Shown piece after piece: positions 6,308-12,611 of a DNA stretch of 12,611 nt; positions within the stretch are counted from its first letter, which is position 1, and every line of letters starts with the position of its first letter. The notes below the pieces were generated by a model. It worked only from the letters and a program-made list of their open reading frames with translations. It searched no databases and had not been told where the DNA came from. The stretch covers positions 1-12,611 of the forward strand of contig CAZEBW010000096.1 of assembly GCA_964510205.1 (NCBI GenBank), given 5' to 3'. The DNA comes from CAZEBW01 sp964510205. Lineage in GTDB: Bacteria; Chloroflexota; Anaerolineae; VGOG01. Position numbers and translations under genes: made by a program.

Positions 6308-6994
6308 TCAAAGGGTGCTGGCTCTGAGCAACACCAAATGCTGCAGCGCGACGACGGTCTTGGCGTCGCATATCTCGCCGCTGGCGACCCTATCCAGGGC
6401 CTCGCGGAAGGGGAGCACCACGATCTGGATGTCCTCTCCCTCCGCCGAGACGCCGCCGCCCTCGCCAACCCGTTGACGACGATCTACCTTGCCCAGAAAG
6501 AGGTAAACGCGCTCCGAGGTGCCGCCGGGGCTGGGATAGATGGTGGCGATGGGTTGCAGTTCGCCCCTGACCTCGTAGCCGGCTTCCTCCAGCAGCTCCC
6601 TGTGAGCCACCTCTTTGATCGTTTGGCCCTCATCCACAACCCCGGCCACGATCTCCAGCAGCCAGGCCCGCTTGGCGCCGTCGCCCTCGCGCTCATCAGA
6701 GGCGAGGGTGGCGTAGACCGGGTAGCGAAACTGCCGCACCAAGATCACGGCGTCGTCTTGGGGATCGTACAGCAGGACGCCCACGGAGTCGCCGCGCTCG
6801 AAGTTGATGCGGGTGACGGGCTCGCTCATCTGACCATCGAAGCGGCGATACCGCAGCGTGGCGCGGATGATTCGAAAATGCTCGCCGAAGCGGTAATCCT
6901 CAACCTGGTCCAGGATGTTCACCCAGGGGTTGGCGTCTTTTTGGATGAGTCCGTTCAATCCTACTGTCCGTTGTTCCTCTTTACAGCGCATCAT
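6308..6994 (-). CDS. Nudix hydrolase, ADP-ribose / nucleotide-sugar pyrophosphatase type
   Basis: 228 residues with a central Nudix domain. The Nudix box runs from G118 to Y140: GVVDEGQ, seven residues, then RELLEEAGY (R132, E133, E136, E137). The metal-binding Glu set is intact, but the first conserved Glu of the box is Gln124. Downstream YPSPGGTSERVYLFLGKVD and the C-terminal CDAKTVVALQHL segment match the AdpP/NudF-NudK group, which splits ADP-ribose or sugar nucleotides such as GDP-mannose to sugar phosphate plus NMP. The start is taken as ATG 6994 (or the adjacent 6991), inside the last codons of the upstream membrane-protein gene, suggesting translational coupling; a longer in-frame reading to 7102 lies wholly inside that gene and is rejected. 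No clear Shine-Dalgarno is visible. The exact substrate is unknown. Confidence 0.88.
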   Translation of the reverse strand: MMRCKEEQRTVGLNGLIQKDANPWVNILDQVEDYRFGEHFRIIRATLRYRRFDGQMSEPVTRINFERGDSVGVLLYDPQDDAVILVRQFRYPVYATLASDEREGDGAKRAWLLEIVAGVVDEGQTIKEVAHRELLEEAGYEVRGELQPIATIYPSPGGTSERVYLFLGKVDRRQRVGEGGGVSAEGEDIQIVVLPFREALDRVASGEICDAKTVVALQHLVLLRASTL

Positions 6995-7619
6995 CAATCC
7001 ACGTGATTTCTGCTTCGGGCAGATTCTTCTCCCGCCAGGAAAGACAGCGCTCGGCCAGCCGACGGGCGTGCTCGTAATAGTCGGGCTCGTTTCGGCGACC
7101 ACTCTCGTAATCTACATACGGTTCTAGTTTGCTCCAGGCTTTCACGATCATGGGGTTCATCCACGGCATGATCATCTCTTCGGGGATCCAACCGGCCTGG
7201 GTAAGGAACGCCACCCGGTCCAGCGAGTTTAAGGTTCGCTTCACGAACGCCTGACCCTGCGGCGTCAGAGAATTGACGCCTTCTTGGACATCATTTGGCA
7301 GGTCTTGGAAAACCCAACGCCGGGCTTCGATGTTCTCGGGCGAGTTCAGTTCATTGAACAGGCGGTCGGCCACCTCCATGTGCCGGCTGCTGGCCACCTC
7401 AGCCAACTGTCGGTAGGCGGCAAATCCAGCGCCGAATACGGCTGCTGCGGCTACCGCCGTTGAGAGCGCCTCGGTCATCGTCCAGAAGTTGACGGATAGC
7501 CCCGCTATTCGCAAGAAAAGCCACACCGAGGACAGAACAATAAGCCAAAGAACAAAGCCCACCACTGTGCTGGCAACGATGACTATCAACGTCAAGCGGT
7601 CTGACCAGTTGGCGTTCAT
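6981..7619 (-). CDS. Membrane protein, DUF4760-like
   Basis: 212 residues. Two hydrophobic segments lie at about 8-38 and 47-68, followed by a soluble, charged C-terminal part with RRWVFQDLP (100-108), FVKRTLNSLDRVAFLTQAG and a W-rich end. The pattern of membrane anchor, RQL, a helix with EVADRLFNELNSPE and then EARRWV resembles DUF4760-type proteins of unknown function; this is a resemblance, not a firm family call. ATG 7619 is chosen because AGGAGG (7625-7630 on the minus strand) precedes it; an upstream ATG at 7646 would add nine residues encoded before that site. The 3' end overlaps the Nudix start by 14 bases. Upstream is a repeat element rather than a recognisable promoter. Confidence 0.72.
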   Translation of the reverse strand: MNANWSDRLTLIVIVASTVVGFVLWLIVLSSVWLFLRIAGLSVNFWTMTEALSTAVAAAAVFGAGFAAYRQLAEVASSRHMEVADRLFNELNSPENIEARRWVFQDLPNDVQEGVNSLTPQGQAFVKRTLNSLDRVAFLTQAGWIPEEMIMPWMNPMIVKAWSKLEPYVDYESGRRNEPDYYEHARRLAERCLSWREKNLPEAEITWIDDAL

Positions 7620-7640
7620 TGTGTCCTCCTTGTTGGAGAA

Positions 7641-7802
7641 GAACACGGATCGGCAGGATGAACGGATCAGGCAGCCTGGATTGCGAAAACCTGCGAATTC
7701 TGCCCATCAGTTTTCTTGAGAGGATAGTCGCGGGCCGGCAGGATGAACGGATCAGACGATTGGGGTTGGAAAGCAATCCGTAAATCCTGCGAATCCGTGT
7801 TC
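7641..7802. repeat. Inverted- and direct-repeat element (CGGATGAACGGATC family)
   Basis: The ends are perfect 10-base inverted repeats, GAACACGGAT (7641-7650) and ATCCGTGTTC (7793-7802). Inside is a 20-base exact direct repeat, CGGCAGGATGAACGGATCAG, at 7651-7670 and 7736-7755. There are also ATCCGTAAATCCTGCGAATCC-like words near the right end that echo the left end in reverse. It fills almost the whole gap between two membrane-protein genes and holds no ORF of its own. Similar words are dispersed in many Chloroflexota and other genomes to my knowledge; it looks like a non-autonomous element. Confidence 0.65.
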
Positions 7803-7820
7803 TAAACCCGTGGCCTCGTA

Positions 7821-8465
7821 CTAACCGCCTGAACCGTCCTCTTCTGGTATGGCCGGGTCCTTCCCCTCCTGTGCCGGGGCCAGCAGAGTCTCAGCCACTT
7901 CTTTGAGCTTGAGCACTGCCTGCTCGGTGAACATGCCCACCAGGGCAGCCAGCCCTGCGAAGCCAAAGGGGCTGGTCTGTTCGATGGTCGCTTCGGGCGA
8001 GAAGAAGCCACCTCGGATGACGAAGTAGAAGACCAGCGCCAGGGTCGCTCCCACGAAGGGCAGCAGGATGTACATCGCCAGCCAACTGAACACCAGTTCC
8101 CGATTGCCGATGTACCAGTAGATGGAGCGGAGGGCATGTACCAGGCTGCCGAGCGCGCCAGCCATGGCTACGATGATAATCAGGCGAACCTCATCCGAGA
8201 TCGAAAACGTGCAGAAGAGGAAGTTGACTGCCGATGAGGCTGCGGCTGTCCCCTCGGCTGGGGCCGGCGGAGGCCAGAACTGCACCAGGCCGTACAGCAG
8301 GAAGACGGCGGCCAGGATGAGATAGGCTATCATCAACACAATCCCCATGGGAGGGACGAGACTCGCTCCCACACCGGTTCGCTTGGCTTTGATGGCTTCT
8401 CTTGCCTCTTCTTTGGCCTCTGTTTCCTCTTTCACTTCTTCCGTCGTGTTGAGTTCCTCGCTCAT
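7821..8465 (-). CDS. Conserved hypothetical integral membrane protein
   Basis: 214 residues; I do not recognise a named family. The N-terminal 30 residues are Glu/Lys/Ala-rich and probably a cytoplasmic helix. Hydrophobic segments follow at about 40-62, 94-112 and 124-150. Then comes a glycine-rich stretch FGFAGLAALVGMFTEQAVLKLKEVAETLL (167-195), which could be a short membrane or re-entrant segment leading into an amphipathic helix, and a polar acidic tail. ATG 8465 has GGAGGAGAGAC directly upstream on the minus strand. A good promoter lies 90 bases upstream (8556-8584). No catalytic motif is visible. The gene stands alone between a promoter and a repeat, so the context gives little beyond possible co-transcription with the downstream membrane protein and Nudix genes. 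Confidence 0.75.
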   Translation of the reverse strand: MSEELNTTEEVKEETEAKEEAREAIKAKRTGVGASLVPPMGIVLMIAYLILAAVFLLYGLVQFWPPPAPAEGTAAASSAVNFLFCTFSISDEVRLIIIVAMAGALGSLVHALRSIYWYIGNRELVFSWLAMYILLPFVGATLALVFYFVIRGGFFSPEATIEQTSPFGFAGLAALVGMFTEQAVLKLKEVAETLLAPAQEGKDPAIPEEDGSGG

Positions 8466-8555
8466 GTCTCTCCTCCTTCAGTCATACTTGGCGTGGGCGT
8501 AGGGGATCGCCGCCCACTTGACTTGATTCGAATGAATTCAAGGTGTTTTGCTCAT

Positions 8556-8584
8556 ATTCTACCCCCTTTTTCGCGCAGCGTCAA
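8556..8584 (-). promoter_or_regulatory. Sigma-70-type promoter for the 8465 membrane-protein gene
   Basis: On the minus strand TTGACG (8579-8584) is separated by exactly 17 bases (8562-8578) from TAGAAT (8556-8561). Both hexamers match the consensus at five of six positions. Transcription would start near 8549, giving a leader of about 84 bases. The rest of the 8466-8645 gap shows no gene. Confidence 0.7.
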
Positions 8585-8645
8585 GCCACGGCGGGCTTCG
8601 TTTCAGCAGGTGGGCGGCGGGCGCTGGTGGTCTAGGGCGTCCCGC

Positions 8646-9065
8646 TCACGGTTGTATCTTCTTGATCATGGTCAACTCGTTGCCCTCGCTGTCGAAGTGG
8701 AAATGAACCTCATCCATGAGGCAGCGCATGAAGTAGAGGCCCAGTCCTCCCTCGGAGCGGTCGGCCAGACCGCATTCGAGGTCCGGTGGGGGAATGGCGT
8801 CGGGATCAAAGGGCTGGCCCTGGTCGCGGATGGTGATCACGAAGTCGCCCTCCACAAGCTCGCAGCGGAGGGCGATTTCGCCTTCTTCCGAGCCTCCGTA
8901 GCTGTGCCTGATGATGTTGGCGCAGGCCTCGTCCACGGCCATCCGCACCTCAAATGACGTCTTTTCGTTCAGGCCCGCTGCCTGGGCGGCCGCGGCTATG
9001 AAATCGGCGATGGTTGCCAGGTTCTCGGCACGGCCCTCTACGGTCAACGTCCAGGGTTTGGCCAT
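8646..9065 (-). CDS. RsbW-like anti-sigma factor serine kinase (HATPase_c_2 domain)
   Basis: 139 residues forming a single GHKL ATPase domain of the RsbW/SpoIIAB type. Such proteins bind a sigma factor or phosphorylate a STAS antagonist in a partner-switching circuit. Seen: the N box DEACANIIRHSY (E46, N50), the G1 box DQGQPFDP (81-88) and the G2 box SEGGLGLYFM (104-113), each intact. ATG 9065 is preceded by AAGGAGAG on the minus strand. The STAS-domain gene upstream (9284-9619), in the same direction, is the obvious partner, although 218 bases containing an inverted repeat separate them. No sigma-factor gene is in the window, so the output is unknown. Confidence 0.9.
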   Translation of the reverse strand: MAKPWTLTVEGRAENLATIADFIAAAAQAAGLNEKTSFEVRMAVDEACANIIRHSYGGSEEGEIALRCELVEGDFVITIRDQGQPFDPDAIPPPDLECGLADRSEGGLGLYFMRCLMDEVHFHFDSEGNELTMIKKIQP

Positions 9066-9191
9066 CGTCTCTCCTTCAGTTGAGTAGGGACAAGCCGGGG
9101 CAGCATTGACATAATGGCGCGGAAAATCGTCACCGCGCTCGCTTGGGTCAGGCGTCTAGTTCCTGACCGTCGAGGGCGGCTGCGTGCATAG

Positions 9192-9257
9192 CGGAGTCCC
9201 GAACTCGTTCGGGTTTGTTGCGCCATACCCCCAGTCCCCAACGAGTTGAGGACTCCG
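9192..9257. repeat. Inverted repeat between the STAS and RsbW genes
   Basis: CGGAGTCCCGAACTCGTT (9192-9209) and AACGAGTTGAGGACTCCG (9240-9257) are inverted repeats with 16 of 18 bases paired. An inner palindrome CCCGAAC-TC-GTTCGGG lies at 9198-9213. The element sits in a 218-base gene-free gap (9066-9283) in which I see no clear promoter. It could be a dispersed repeat, a transcript hairpin, or both. Confidence 0.65.
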
Positions 9258-9283
9258 TCGGGGCGAGTCTGCTGCCTAGAAGC

Positions 9284-9619
9284 TCAGAAGCTGCCCACGG
9301 CCTCAACGAGGGTGGGGTAGGTCTTGAACAAGGGGGTCAGGCCGGCCAGGTCTAAGACCTCGGCGATGTAGGGCGGCACGTTTGCCAGGCGCAGGTCGCC
9401 TCGATTCCAGCGTTTACAGGTCTTGAGAGTCGAGATGAGCACCTTTATTCCCGCGCTGGAGAGATACTCCAGGTTCTCGAGGTCCATGCAGATGCGAAAT
9501 CGGTCCGCGTCTAGGATGGATTGGAGGGCGCTCTCCAGTTCCGGCGCCGTGGAGCTGTCAATGCGGCCGTTCACTGTGACCACGTCAACTCGCTTCAATT
9601 GCTGGGTGGTGATTTCCAT
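9284..9619 (-). CDS. STAS-domain anti-sigma factor antagonist (RsbV/SpoIIAA-like)
   Basis: 111 residues, one STAS domain. VDVVTVNGRIDSSTAPELE (11-29) is the conserved first strand and helix, and LENLEYLSSAGIKVL (47-61) holds the phosphorylatable serine (S54/S55). The C-terminal LRLANVPPYIAEVLDLAGLTPLF completes the fold. Unphosphorylated antagonists bind the anti-sigma kinase and free the sigma factor. ATG 9619 is chosen because AGGAGG lies upstream with normal spacing (minus strand) and the domain begins there. The frame stays open upstream to 9850, but that part encodes a GNAT-like N-terminus and not STAS. The probable partner is the RsbW-like kinase downstream. Confidence 0.9.
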   Translation of the reverse strand: MEITTQQLKRVDVVTVNGRIDSSTAPELESALQSILDADRFRICMDLENLEYLSSAGIKVLISTLKTCKRWNRGDLRLANVPPYIAEVLDLAGLTPLFKTYPTLVEAVGSF

Positions 9620-9648
9620 TTTTGACTTTCCTCCTGTGTATTGTAGAT

Positions 9649-9793
9649 TTGGGGCAGCCCCTTCAACGGACAGTCCCGGATTCAAAGGCTCGGTGGGCAG
9701 GGGATCCGTCGGCTCGTAGTTCTCCCACAGTTCGCGGCAATGTTCTCGCTCCAGCGTGCGCAGAACGACTTTCTCACCACGTAGCTCGATCAT
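9649..9793 (-). pseudogene. N-terminal remnant of a GNAT acetyltransferase, in frame with the STAS gene
   Basis: From ATG 9793 the frame reads MIELRGEKVVLRTLEREH, CRELWENYEP and so on to about LSVEGAA. That is the start of a RimJ/RimL-type GNAT acetyltransferase, about 48 residues, without the acetyl-CoA-binding part. It then runs without a stop into the leader and coding sequence of the STAS gene. It starts 11 bases after the dipeptidase stop codon, so an intact acetyltransferase gene probably once followed the dipeptidase and lost most of its body by deletion. It may still be translated as an N-terminal extension. The family call rests on the N-terminus only. Confidence 0.5.
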
Positions 9794-9803
9794 CTCTTGG
9801 TCC

Positions 9804-10922
9804 TCAGCAATCCTGCCAGGTGTCTCGAAGCACCCGAATCCAGTTCTCATGGGTCAGCTTGCGAAGATCGGCCTCATCGAACCCGTGCTCGCGCAGGGCG
9901 GCTATCAGTTTGGGAAGTCCTGTGACGTCGCCCATCTCTTGCGGTATGGTGGCTCCATCGAAGTCGGAGCCCAGGGCGACGTGATCTATCCCGATGCGCT
10001 GGGCGATGTAATCTATGTGACGCACCAGGTCGGTCAGCGGGGCGTCTTCCTCCAGGCTGCCATCCGAGCGCAGGTCGTGAACGGCGAAGGTGACCCCCAC
10101 TATCCCATCTGAATCGCCAATGGCCTCCAGTTGTTCGTCGGTGAGATTGCGCGTTCGGGGCGTCAGGGCGTGGGCCGCCGAATGGGTTGCCACCAGGGGC
10201 GCGGCCGTTTCCACTTCCGAGTCGGACAGCTCGGCCACGTCCCAAAAACCTTGTTCGTTGAGATGTGACAGGTCGAGCAGGATGCCGAGCCGGTTGCAGG
10301 CCCGCACCAATTCCTTGCCCGCCTCGGTCAGACCTGGGCCAGTGTCGGGAGAGGCAGGGTATTTGAAAGGAACGCCCCAACCGAAGGCGTTGGGACGGCT
10401 CCAGGTGATGCCCAGTGATCGCAGGCCGATCTGGTAGAACGCTTCCAGATTGCGCAGTTGGGGGTCAATTGCTTCGGCCCCCTCGAAATGCAGGACGACG
10501 GCCAACACGCCTTGATCCAAGCAATCCACCACTTCCTCGACGTTGCGCACGACCTTGATCGCGCCCTCGGCGGCTTCCTCAAGGCGAAACAGGCTGGCGA
10601 TCACCTGGTTGGTAAACTCGTAGGCGTAATCGGGGTCTATCGGATCCGCCAGCTTCACCTCGTATCCGTTCTCGGTTCTGATGAGCAGGTCCGGGTCCGG
10701 TGCCGCGCTAAGCGAAGCGGCGTAGTCTACCGTGGGGGATGGGACGAAAATGGCGAAGAAGCCGCCGCCGAATCCAGCTTCGCGGGCGCGGGGGAGATCG
10801 AGATGGCCCTCTTCACTTCGCGCCAGAAACGAGCGCACCCCACCGCGTTCCTTTAGGCGCGGCAATGTGTCATTGTGACCGTCGAAGATTGGCATGTCGT
10901 TGGCTTTGTTGGGTAGGGCCAT
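9804..10922 (-). CDS. Membrane-dipeptidase family protein (peptidase M19)
   Basis: 372 residues of the M19 (renal dipeptidase) family, a zinc-dependent TIM-barrel hydrolase acting on dipeptides. The metal-site set is complete: H16 and D18 in FDGHNDTL, bridging E147 in VVLHFEGAEAI, H220 in LLDLSHLNEQGFWDV, H247 in VATHSAAHAL, and D320 in ALGSDFDG, with R258 near LTDEQ. Length is typical of bacterial members. No signal peptide is seen, so it is probably cytoplasmic. The start at ATG 10922 follows GGAAGAAG on the minus strand; an in-frame reading to 11036 runs back through a palindromic repeat and past the promoter, and is rejected. The promoter at 11016-11044 and a hairpin-forming leader lie upstream. 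The substrate is unknown; D-amino-acid-containing dipeptides are possible in this family. Confidence 0.93.
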   Translation of the reverse strand: MALPNKANDMPIFDGHNDTLPRLKERGGVRSFLARSEEGHLDLPRAREAGFGGGFFAIFVPSPTVDYAASLSAAPDPDLLIRTENGYEVKLADPIDPDYAYEFTNQVIASLFRLEEAAEGAIKVVRNVEEVVDCLDQGVLAVVLHFEGAEAIDPQLRNLEAFYQIGLRSLGITWSRPNAFGWGVPFKYPASPDTGPGLTEAGKELVRACNRLGILLDLSHLNEQGFWDVAELSDSEVETAAPLVATHSAAHALTPRTRNLTDEQLEAIGDSDGIVGVTFAVHDLRSDGSLEEDAPLTDLVRHIDYIAQRIGIDHVALGSDFDGATIPQEMGDVTGLPKLIAALREHGFDEADLRKLTHENWIRVLRDTWQDC

Positions 10923-10969
10923 TCTTCTTCCTGCCTTCGGATTGTGAGCGTTCAGCGGGTAGGTCGTTT

Positions 10970-11004
10970 CCCCTCCCTCTGAGGGAGGGGCTAGGGGAGG
11001 GTGG
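10970..11004. repeat. Palindromic C/G-rich repeat in the dipeptidase leader
   Basis: CCCCTCCCTC (10970-10979), one T, then GAGGGAGGGG (10981-10990) form a perfect inverted repeat, followed by CTAGGGGAGGGTGGG. It lies between the predicted transcription start and the ribosome-binding site, so the dipeptidase mRNA would carry a stable hairpin in its leader. It is of the same type as the element inside hdrCB (1404-1457). Confidence 0.65.
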
Positions 11005-11015
11005 GATTTCTGTCT

Positions 11016-11044
11016 ATTATAACCCAACGGCGACACTTACGCAA
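11016..11044 (-). promoter_or_regulatory. Sigma-70-type promoter for the dipeptidase gene
   Basis: On the minus strand a consensus TATAAT (11016-11021) is preceded at 17 bases by TTGCGT (11039-11044), a weak -35 matching only TTG. The start would be near 11009, about 87 bases before ATG 10922. The perfect -10 and its place just upstream of the gene support it. Confidence 0.55.
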
Positions 11045-11076
11045 ACACACCAAGCTCGCAATTTACCTTGACAATG

Positions 11077-11202
11077 CTAAGTTCGCCAGCACGGCAGATA
11101 TATGGTGTCATTCGCATCTTGAGCAGAAGAGGGGTAACCTAGCTGTCCGGCCAGGTCGGCAATGGCTTCGGCGTCTGAGAGCACGGCTCGTCTGATGATC
11201 AT
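11077..11202 (-). pseudogene. N-terminal remnant of a GNAT (RimI-like) acetyltransferase
   Basis: A 41-codon frame from ATG 11202 to TAG 11077 begins MIIRRAVLSDAEAIADLAGQ, LGYPSS, the typical first strand and helix of a GNAT acetyltransferase. It then leaves the family pattern and stops. The acetyl-CoA site is absent, so it is a truncated remnant. AGAAGG precedes the ATG, and it begins 12 bases after the stop of the YghO-like gene. This mirrors the other GNAT remnant after the dipeptidase gene. Confidence 0.5.
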
Positions 11203-11214
11203 GCCTTCTCTGCT

Positions 11215-12345
11215 TCATATCCACAGCCGATAGACGCGATAACGTTTGTAGATTTCGGCCCCCATCCGCTCAGCCAAGACGGGCGTCTGCGGATTGTCCT
11301 CCGAAGTGAGCGAGAGGTCAAGCCACTTGAACCCCTTGGCCTTAGCCCGCAGACCAAGCTCCACGAAGAGCAAGGCAGCGACGCCGCTGTTCCAATACTC
11401 GGGCGCTACCAGGACGCTTTTGACAGCCAGGCACTCGGGTTGACGGCGCATGTGCCACCACAGCTTGACGTAATCCCAGGGATAGCGCAGTCCATTGGCG
11501 TGGATGAAGGCTTCGTTCAGGTTGGCGATGCCAGGGAACCAGCCTACGGTCTCCCCGTCCACCTCGGCGAAGAGCACCAGGTCGGGGTCGGCGATGTCGC
11601 GAAAAGGCGCCACGAAGGCCTCCAGCGCGTCGCGATGCCAGCCTATGTGGTCGGGGAGGTGAGCCAGGGCGGTGTTCAGCAAGTGATGCACGCGGTCAAC
11701 TTCGTCATCCCAGTGCGATAGATCGGCCCCGCGGATGGTGATGCCGCCGCGCTCGCGGAGCCGGTCCGCCAGGCGGAGGAGTCGCTGCGCGGCAGGCGTG
11801 GTCTCGTCCAGGTCTATGGCGAAGGCCAGATTGTCCCCCCGCGCTGGCTGGAAGCCGAACCGCTCCATGAAATGCTGATAGTAGGGCGGCGTGTGTCCGC
11901 ACAGCAGCGCGGGCGGGCGGTCGCGCCCCTCGATCAGCACGCCGTAGCTGTCCTCGTAGTCCAGGTTAAACGGGCCGAAGAGGGCGTTGAGACCGCGCTG
12001 CTCGGCCCATCGGATGGCCTGGTGGATCAGGGCCTCGGCCACGCTGTAGTCTTCGATGTACTCGAAGAAGCCGAACAGACATTCCCGCTTCTGGCGCTTG
12101 GCGTTAGTCGGCTTGTCCTCTGCGGCGCAAATGGTGCCCACCGGTGCGCCATCCCGCCAGGCGATGAAGAAATCGGCTTCACCGCGCTTGAAAAAAGCCC
12201 CGCGCTGGGGATCAATCGTCTTGGCCCGTTGGGGAAGCAGAGGCGGCACCCACAGCGGGTCGTCGCGGTAGACGCGCCAGGGGAAGGTGAGAAAGGTGCG
12301 CCGCTGTTGGGCAGTGCGGACGGGAAGGATTTCAACGGTGCTCAT
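11215..12345 (-). CDS. YghO-like GNAT-fold protein
   Basis: 376 residues resembling the YghO group of GNAT-fold proteins, whose substrate is unknown. The N-terminal FPWRVYRDDPLWVPPLLPQ (21-39) and the following DPQRGAFFKRGEADFFIAWRDGAPVGTI are characteristic, as is the central LFGPFNLDYEDSYGVLIEG, a positively marked segment of this family. The C-terminal half holds a second GNAT-like unit: LVLFAEVDGETVGWFPGI, then SVLVAPEYWNSGVAALLFVELGLRAKAKG, where the acetyl-CoA-binding loop would lie, and LTSEDNPQTPVLAERMGAEIYKRYRVYRL at the end. Length is normal. ATG 12345 follows AAGGAGG on the minus strand. A dispersed repeat begins 15 bases upstream of the start, so I see no clear promoter. Function is unassigned; cytoplasmic by lack of signal or membrane segments. 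Confidence 0.85.
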   Translation of the reverse strand: MSTVEILPVRTAQQRRTFLTFPWRVYRDDPLWVPPLLPQRAKTIDPQRGAFFKRGEADFFIAWRDGAPVGTICAAEDKPTNAKRQKRECLFGFFEYIEDYSVAEALIHQAIRWAEQRGLNALFGPFNLDYEDSYGVLIEGRDRPPALLCGHTPPYYQHFMERFGFQPARGDNLAFAIDLDETTPAAQRLLRLADRLRERGGITIRGADLSHWDDEVDRVHHLLNTALAHLPDHIGWHRDALEAFVAPFRDIADPDLVLFAEVDGETVGWFPGIANLNEAFIHANGLRYPWDYVKLWWHMRRQPECLAVKSVLVAPEYWNSGVAALLFVELGLRAKAKGFKWLDLSLTSEDNPQTPVLAERMGAEIYKRYRVYRLWI

Positions 12346-12359
12346 GCGGCCTCCTTAAT

Positions 12360-12529
12360 CAATGACAACGTGTCATTGCGAGCCGAAGGCGAAGCAATCT
12401 CCACCCCGCGAATTGGGGATCGCGCCGTTTCCACTTCCAAGTTCGTCGCGAGACCCGCTCCTCGCGATGACACTTGGAGTTTCTTACACAATGAGTGGCG
12501 CGAAGCGCCACGCGGGGCTCGCAATGACA
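12360..12529. repeat. TGTCATTGCGAG-type dispersed inverted-repeat element
   Basis: TGTCATTGCGAGCC (12371-12384) and GGCTCGCAATGACA (12516-12529) are perfect 14-base inverted repeats. Other parts are CAATGACA-ACG-TGTCATTG (12360-12378), an internal CTCGCGATGACA copy (12461-12472) and a hairpin TGGCGC-GAA-GCGCCA (12496-12510). It carries no gene. Elements with the words GTCATTGCGAG and GAAGCAATCTC are dispersed in many unrelated bacterial genomes to my knowledge. The rest of the sequence to 12611 shows only a 10-base palindrome, GTACTAGTAC (12555-12564), and no gene. Confidence 0.7.
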
Positions 12530-12611
12530 GGTATGTCACTTTCATGTTGAAGAGGTACTAGTACACTGTAAAGCTGATTTTGCGCAGCAGAAGAAATCGA
12601 GTATACTACCT

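Noticed and set aside
4768..6468. Long open frame on the minus strand opposite hdrA
   Set aside because: It lacks any recognisable domain, is His/Gly/Ala-rich as expected for antisense of GC-rich coding sequence, and lies over strongly supported HdrA sequence.
6995..7102. Longer N-terminus for the Nudix protein
   Set aside because: The added residues are out-of-frame readings of the upstream membrane-protein gene and do not resemble the family.
7641..7802. CRISPR array suggested by the 20-base direct repeat
   Set aside because: Only two copies, 65 bases apart, with inverted ends and no cas genes; a dispersed element fits better.
10923..11036. Longer N-terminus for the dipeptidase
   Set aside because: It would translate the palindromic repeat and extend past the predicted -10 element; ATG 10922 has its own ribosome-binding site.
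12346..12561. Small open frames upstream of the YghO-like gene
   Set aside because: They are translations of the TGTCATTGCGAG repeat in several frames, with no ribosome-binding site or family resemblance.

Overview
The window most likely comes from an anaerobic, GC-rich bacterium, and my best guess is Chloroflexota (Anaerolineae or a relative). The guess rests on three things: a heterodisulfide-reductase (Hdr) type electron-transfer cluster without hydrogenase genes, a four-helix-bundle S23-family gene, and many dispersed short palindromic repeats of kinds I associate with that phylum. No rRNA or other taxonomic marker is present, so the assignment is tentative.

Left half (1-6290, plus strand): a co-oriented cluster of an S23-type four-helix-bundle gene, a stand-alone MvhD-like iron-sulfur subunit, a fused HdrC-HdrB subunit, a nucleotide-sugar dehydrogenase overlapping hdrCB by 22 bases, and HdrA. 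The central result is that hdrA is not two ORFs. An in-frame TGA at 4237-4239 falls where the HdrA family has a conserved Cys or selenocysteine, giving a C-S-I-U motif. The reading frame continues with HdrA sequence directly after it. A two-part stem-loop with a GGUC apical loop lies 27 nt downstream, as expected of a bacterial SECIS. The gene is therefore read as an 854-residue selenoprotein: N-terminal HdrA domain, FAD domain with Sec199, ferredoxin domains, a C-terminal MvhD domain and a terminal zinc-ribbon-like tail. The Hdr proteins together look like a flavin-based electron-bifurcating or electron-transfer module whose partner (hydrogenase, formate dehydrogenase or other) is not in the window. 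A strong bidirectional terminator (6255-6289) closes the cluster.

Right half (6300-12611, all genes on the minus strand): in transcription order, a YghO-like GNAT-fold protein, a GNAT N-terminal remnant, an M19 membrane-dipeptidase-family protein, a second GNAT remnant joined in frame to the leader of a STAS anti-sigma-factor antagonist, an RsbW-like anti-sigma kinase, two membrane proteins and a Nudix hydrolase. STAS and RsbW probably form a partner-switching pair. Two good sigma-70-type promoters are visible, ahead of the 8465 membrane protein gene and ahead of the dipeptidase gene.

Repeats: nearly every larger gap holds an inverted or word-type repeat of a different family: GTAG/CTAC words, GGGACAAG words, CGGATGAACGGATC words, a CGGAGTCC..GGACTCCG palindrome and a TGTCATTGCGAG..CTCGCAATGACA element. 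One such palindromic element also sits in frame inside the HdrC-HdrB linker. No tRNA, rRNA, CRISPR array or transposase gene was seen.
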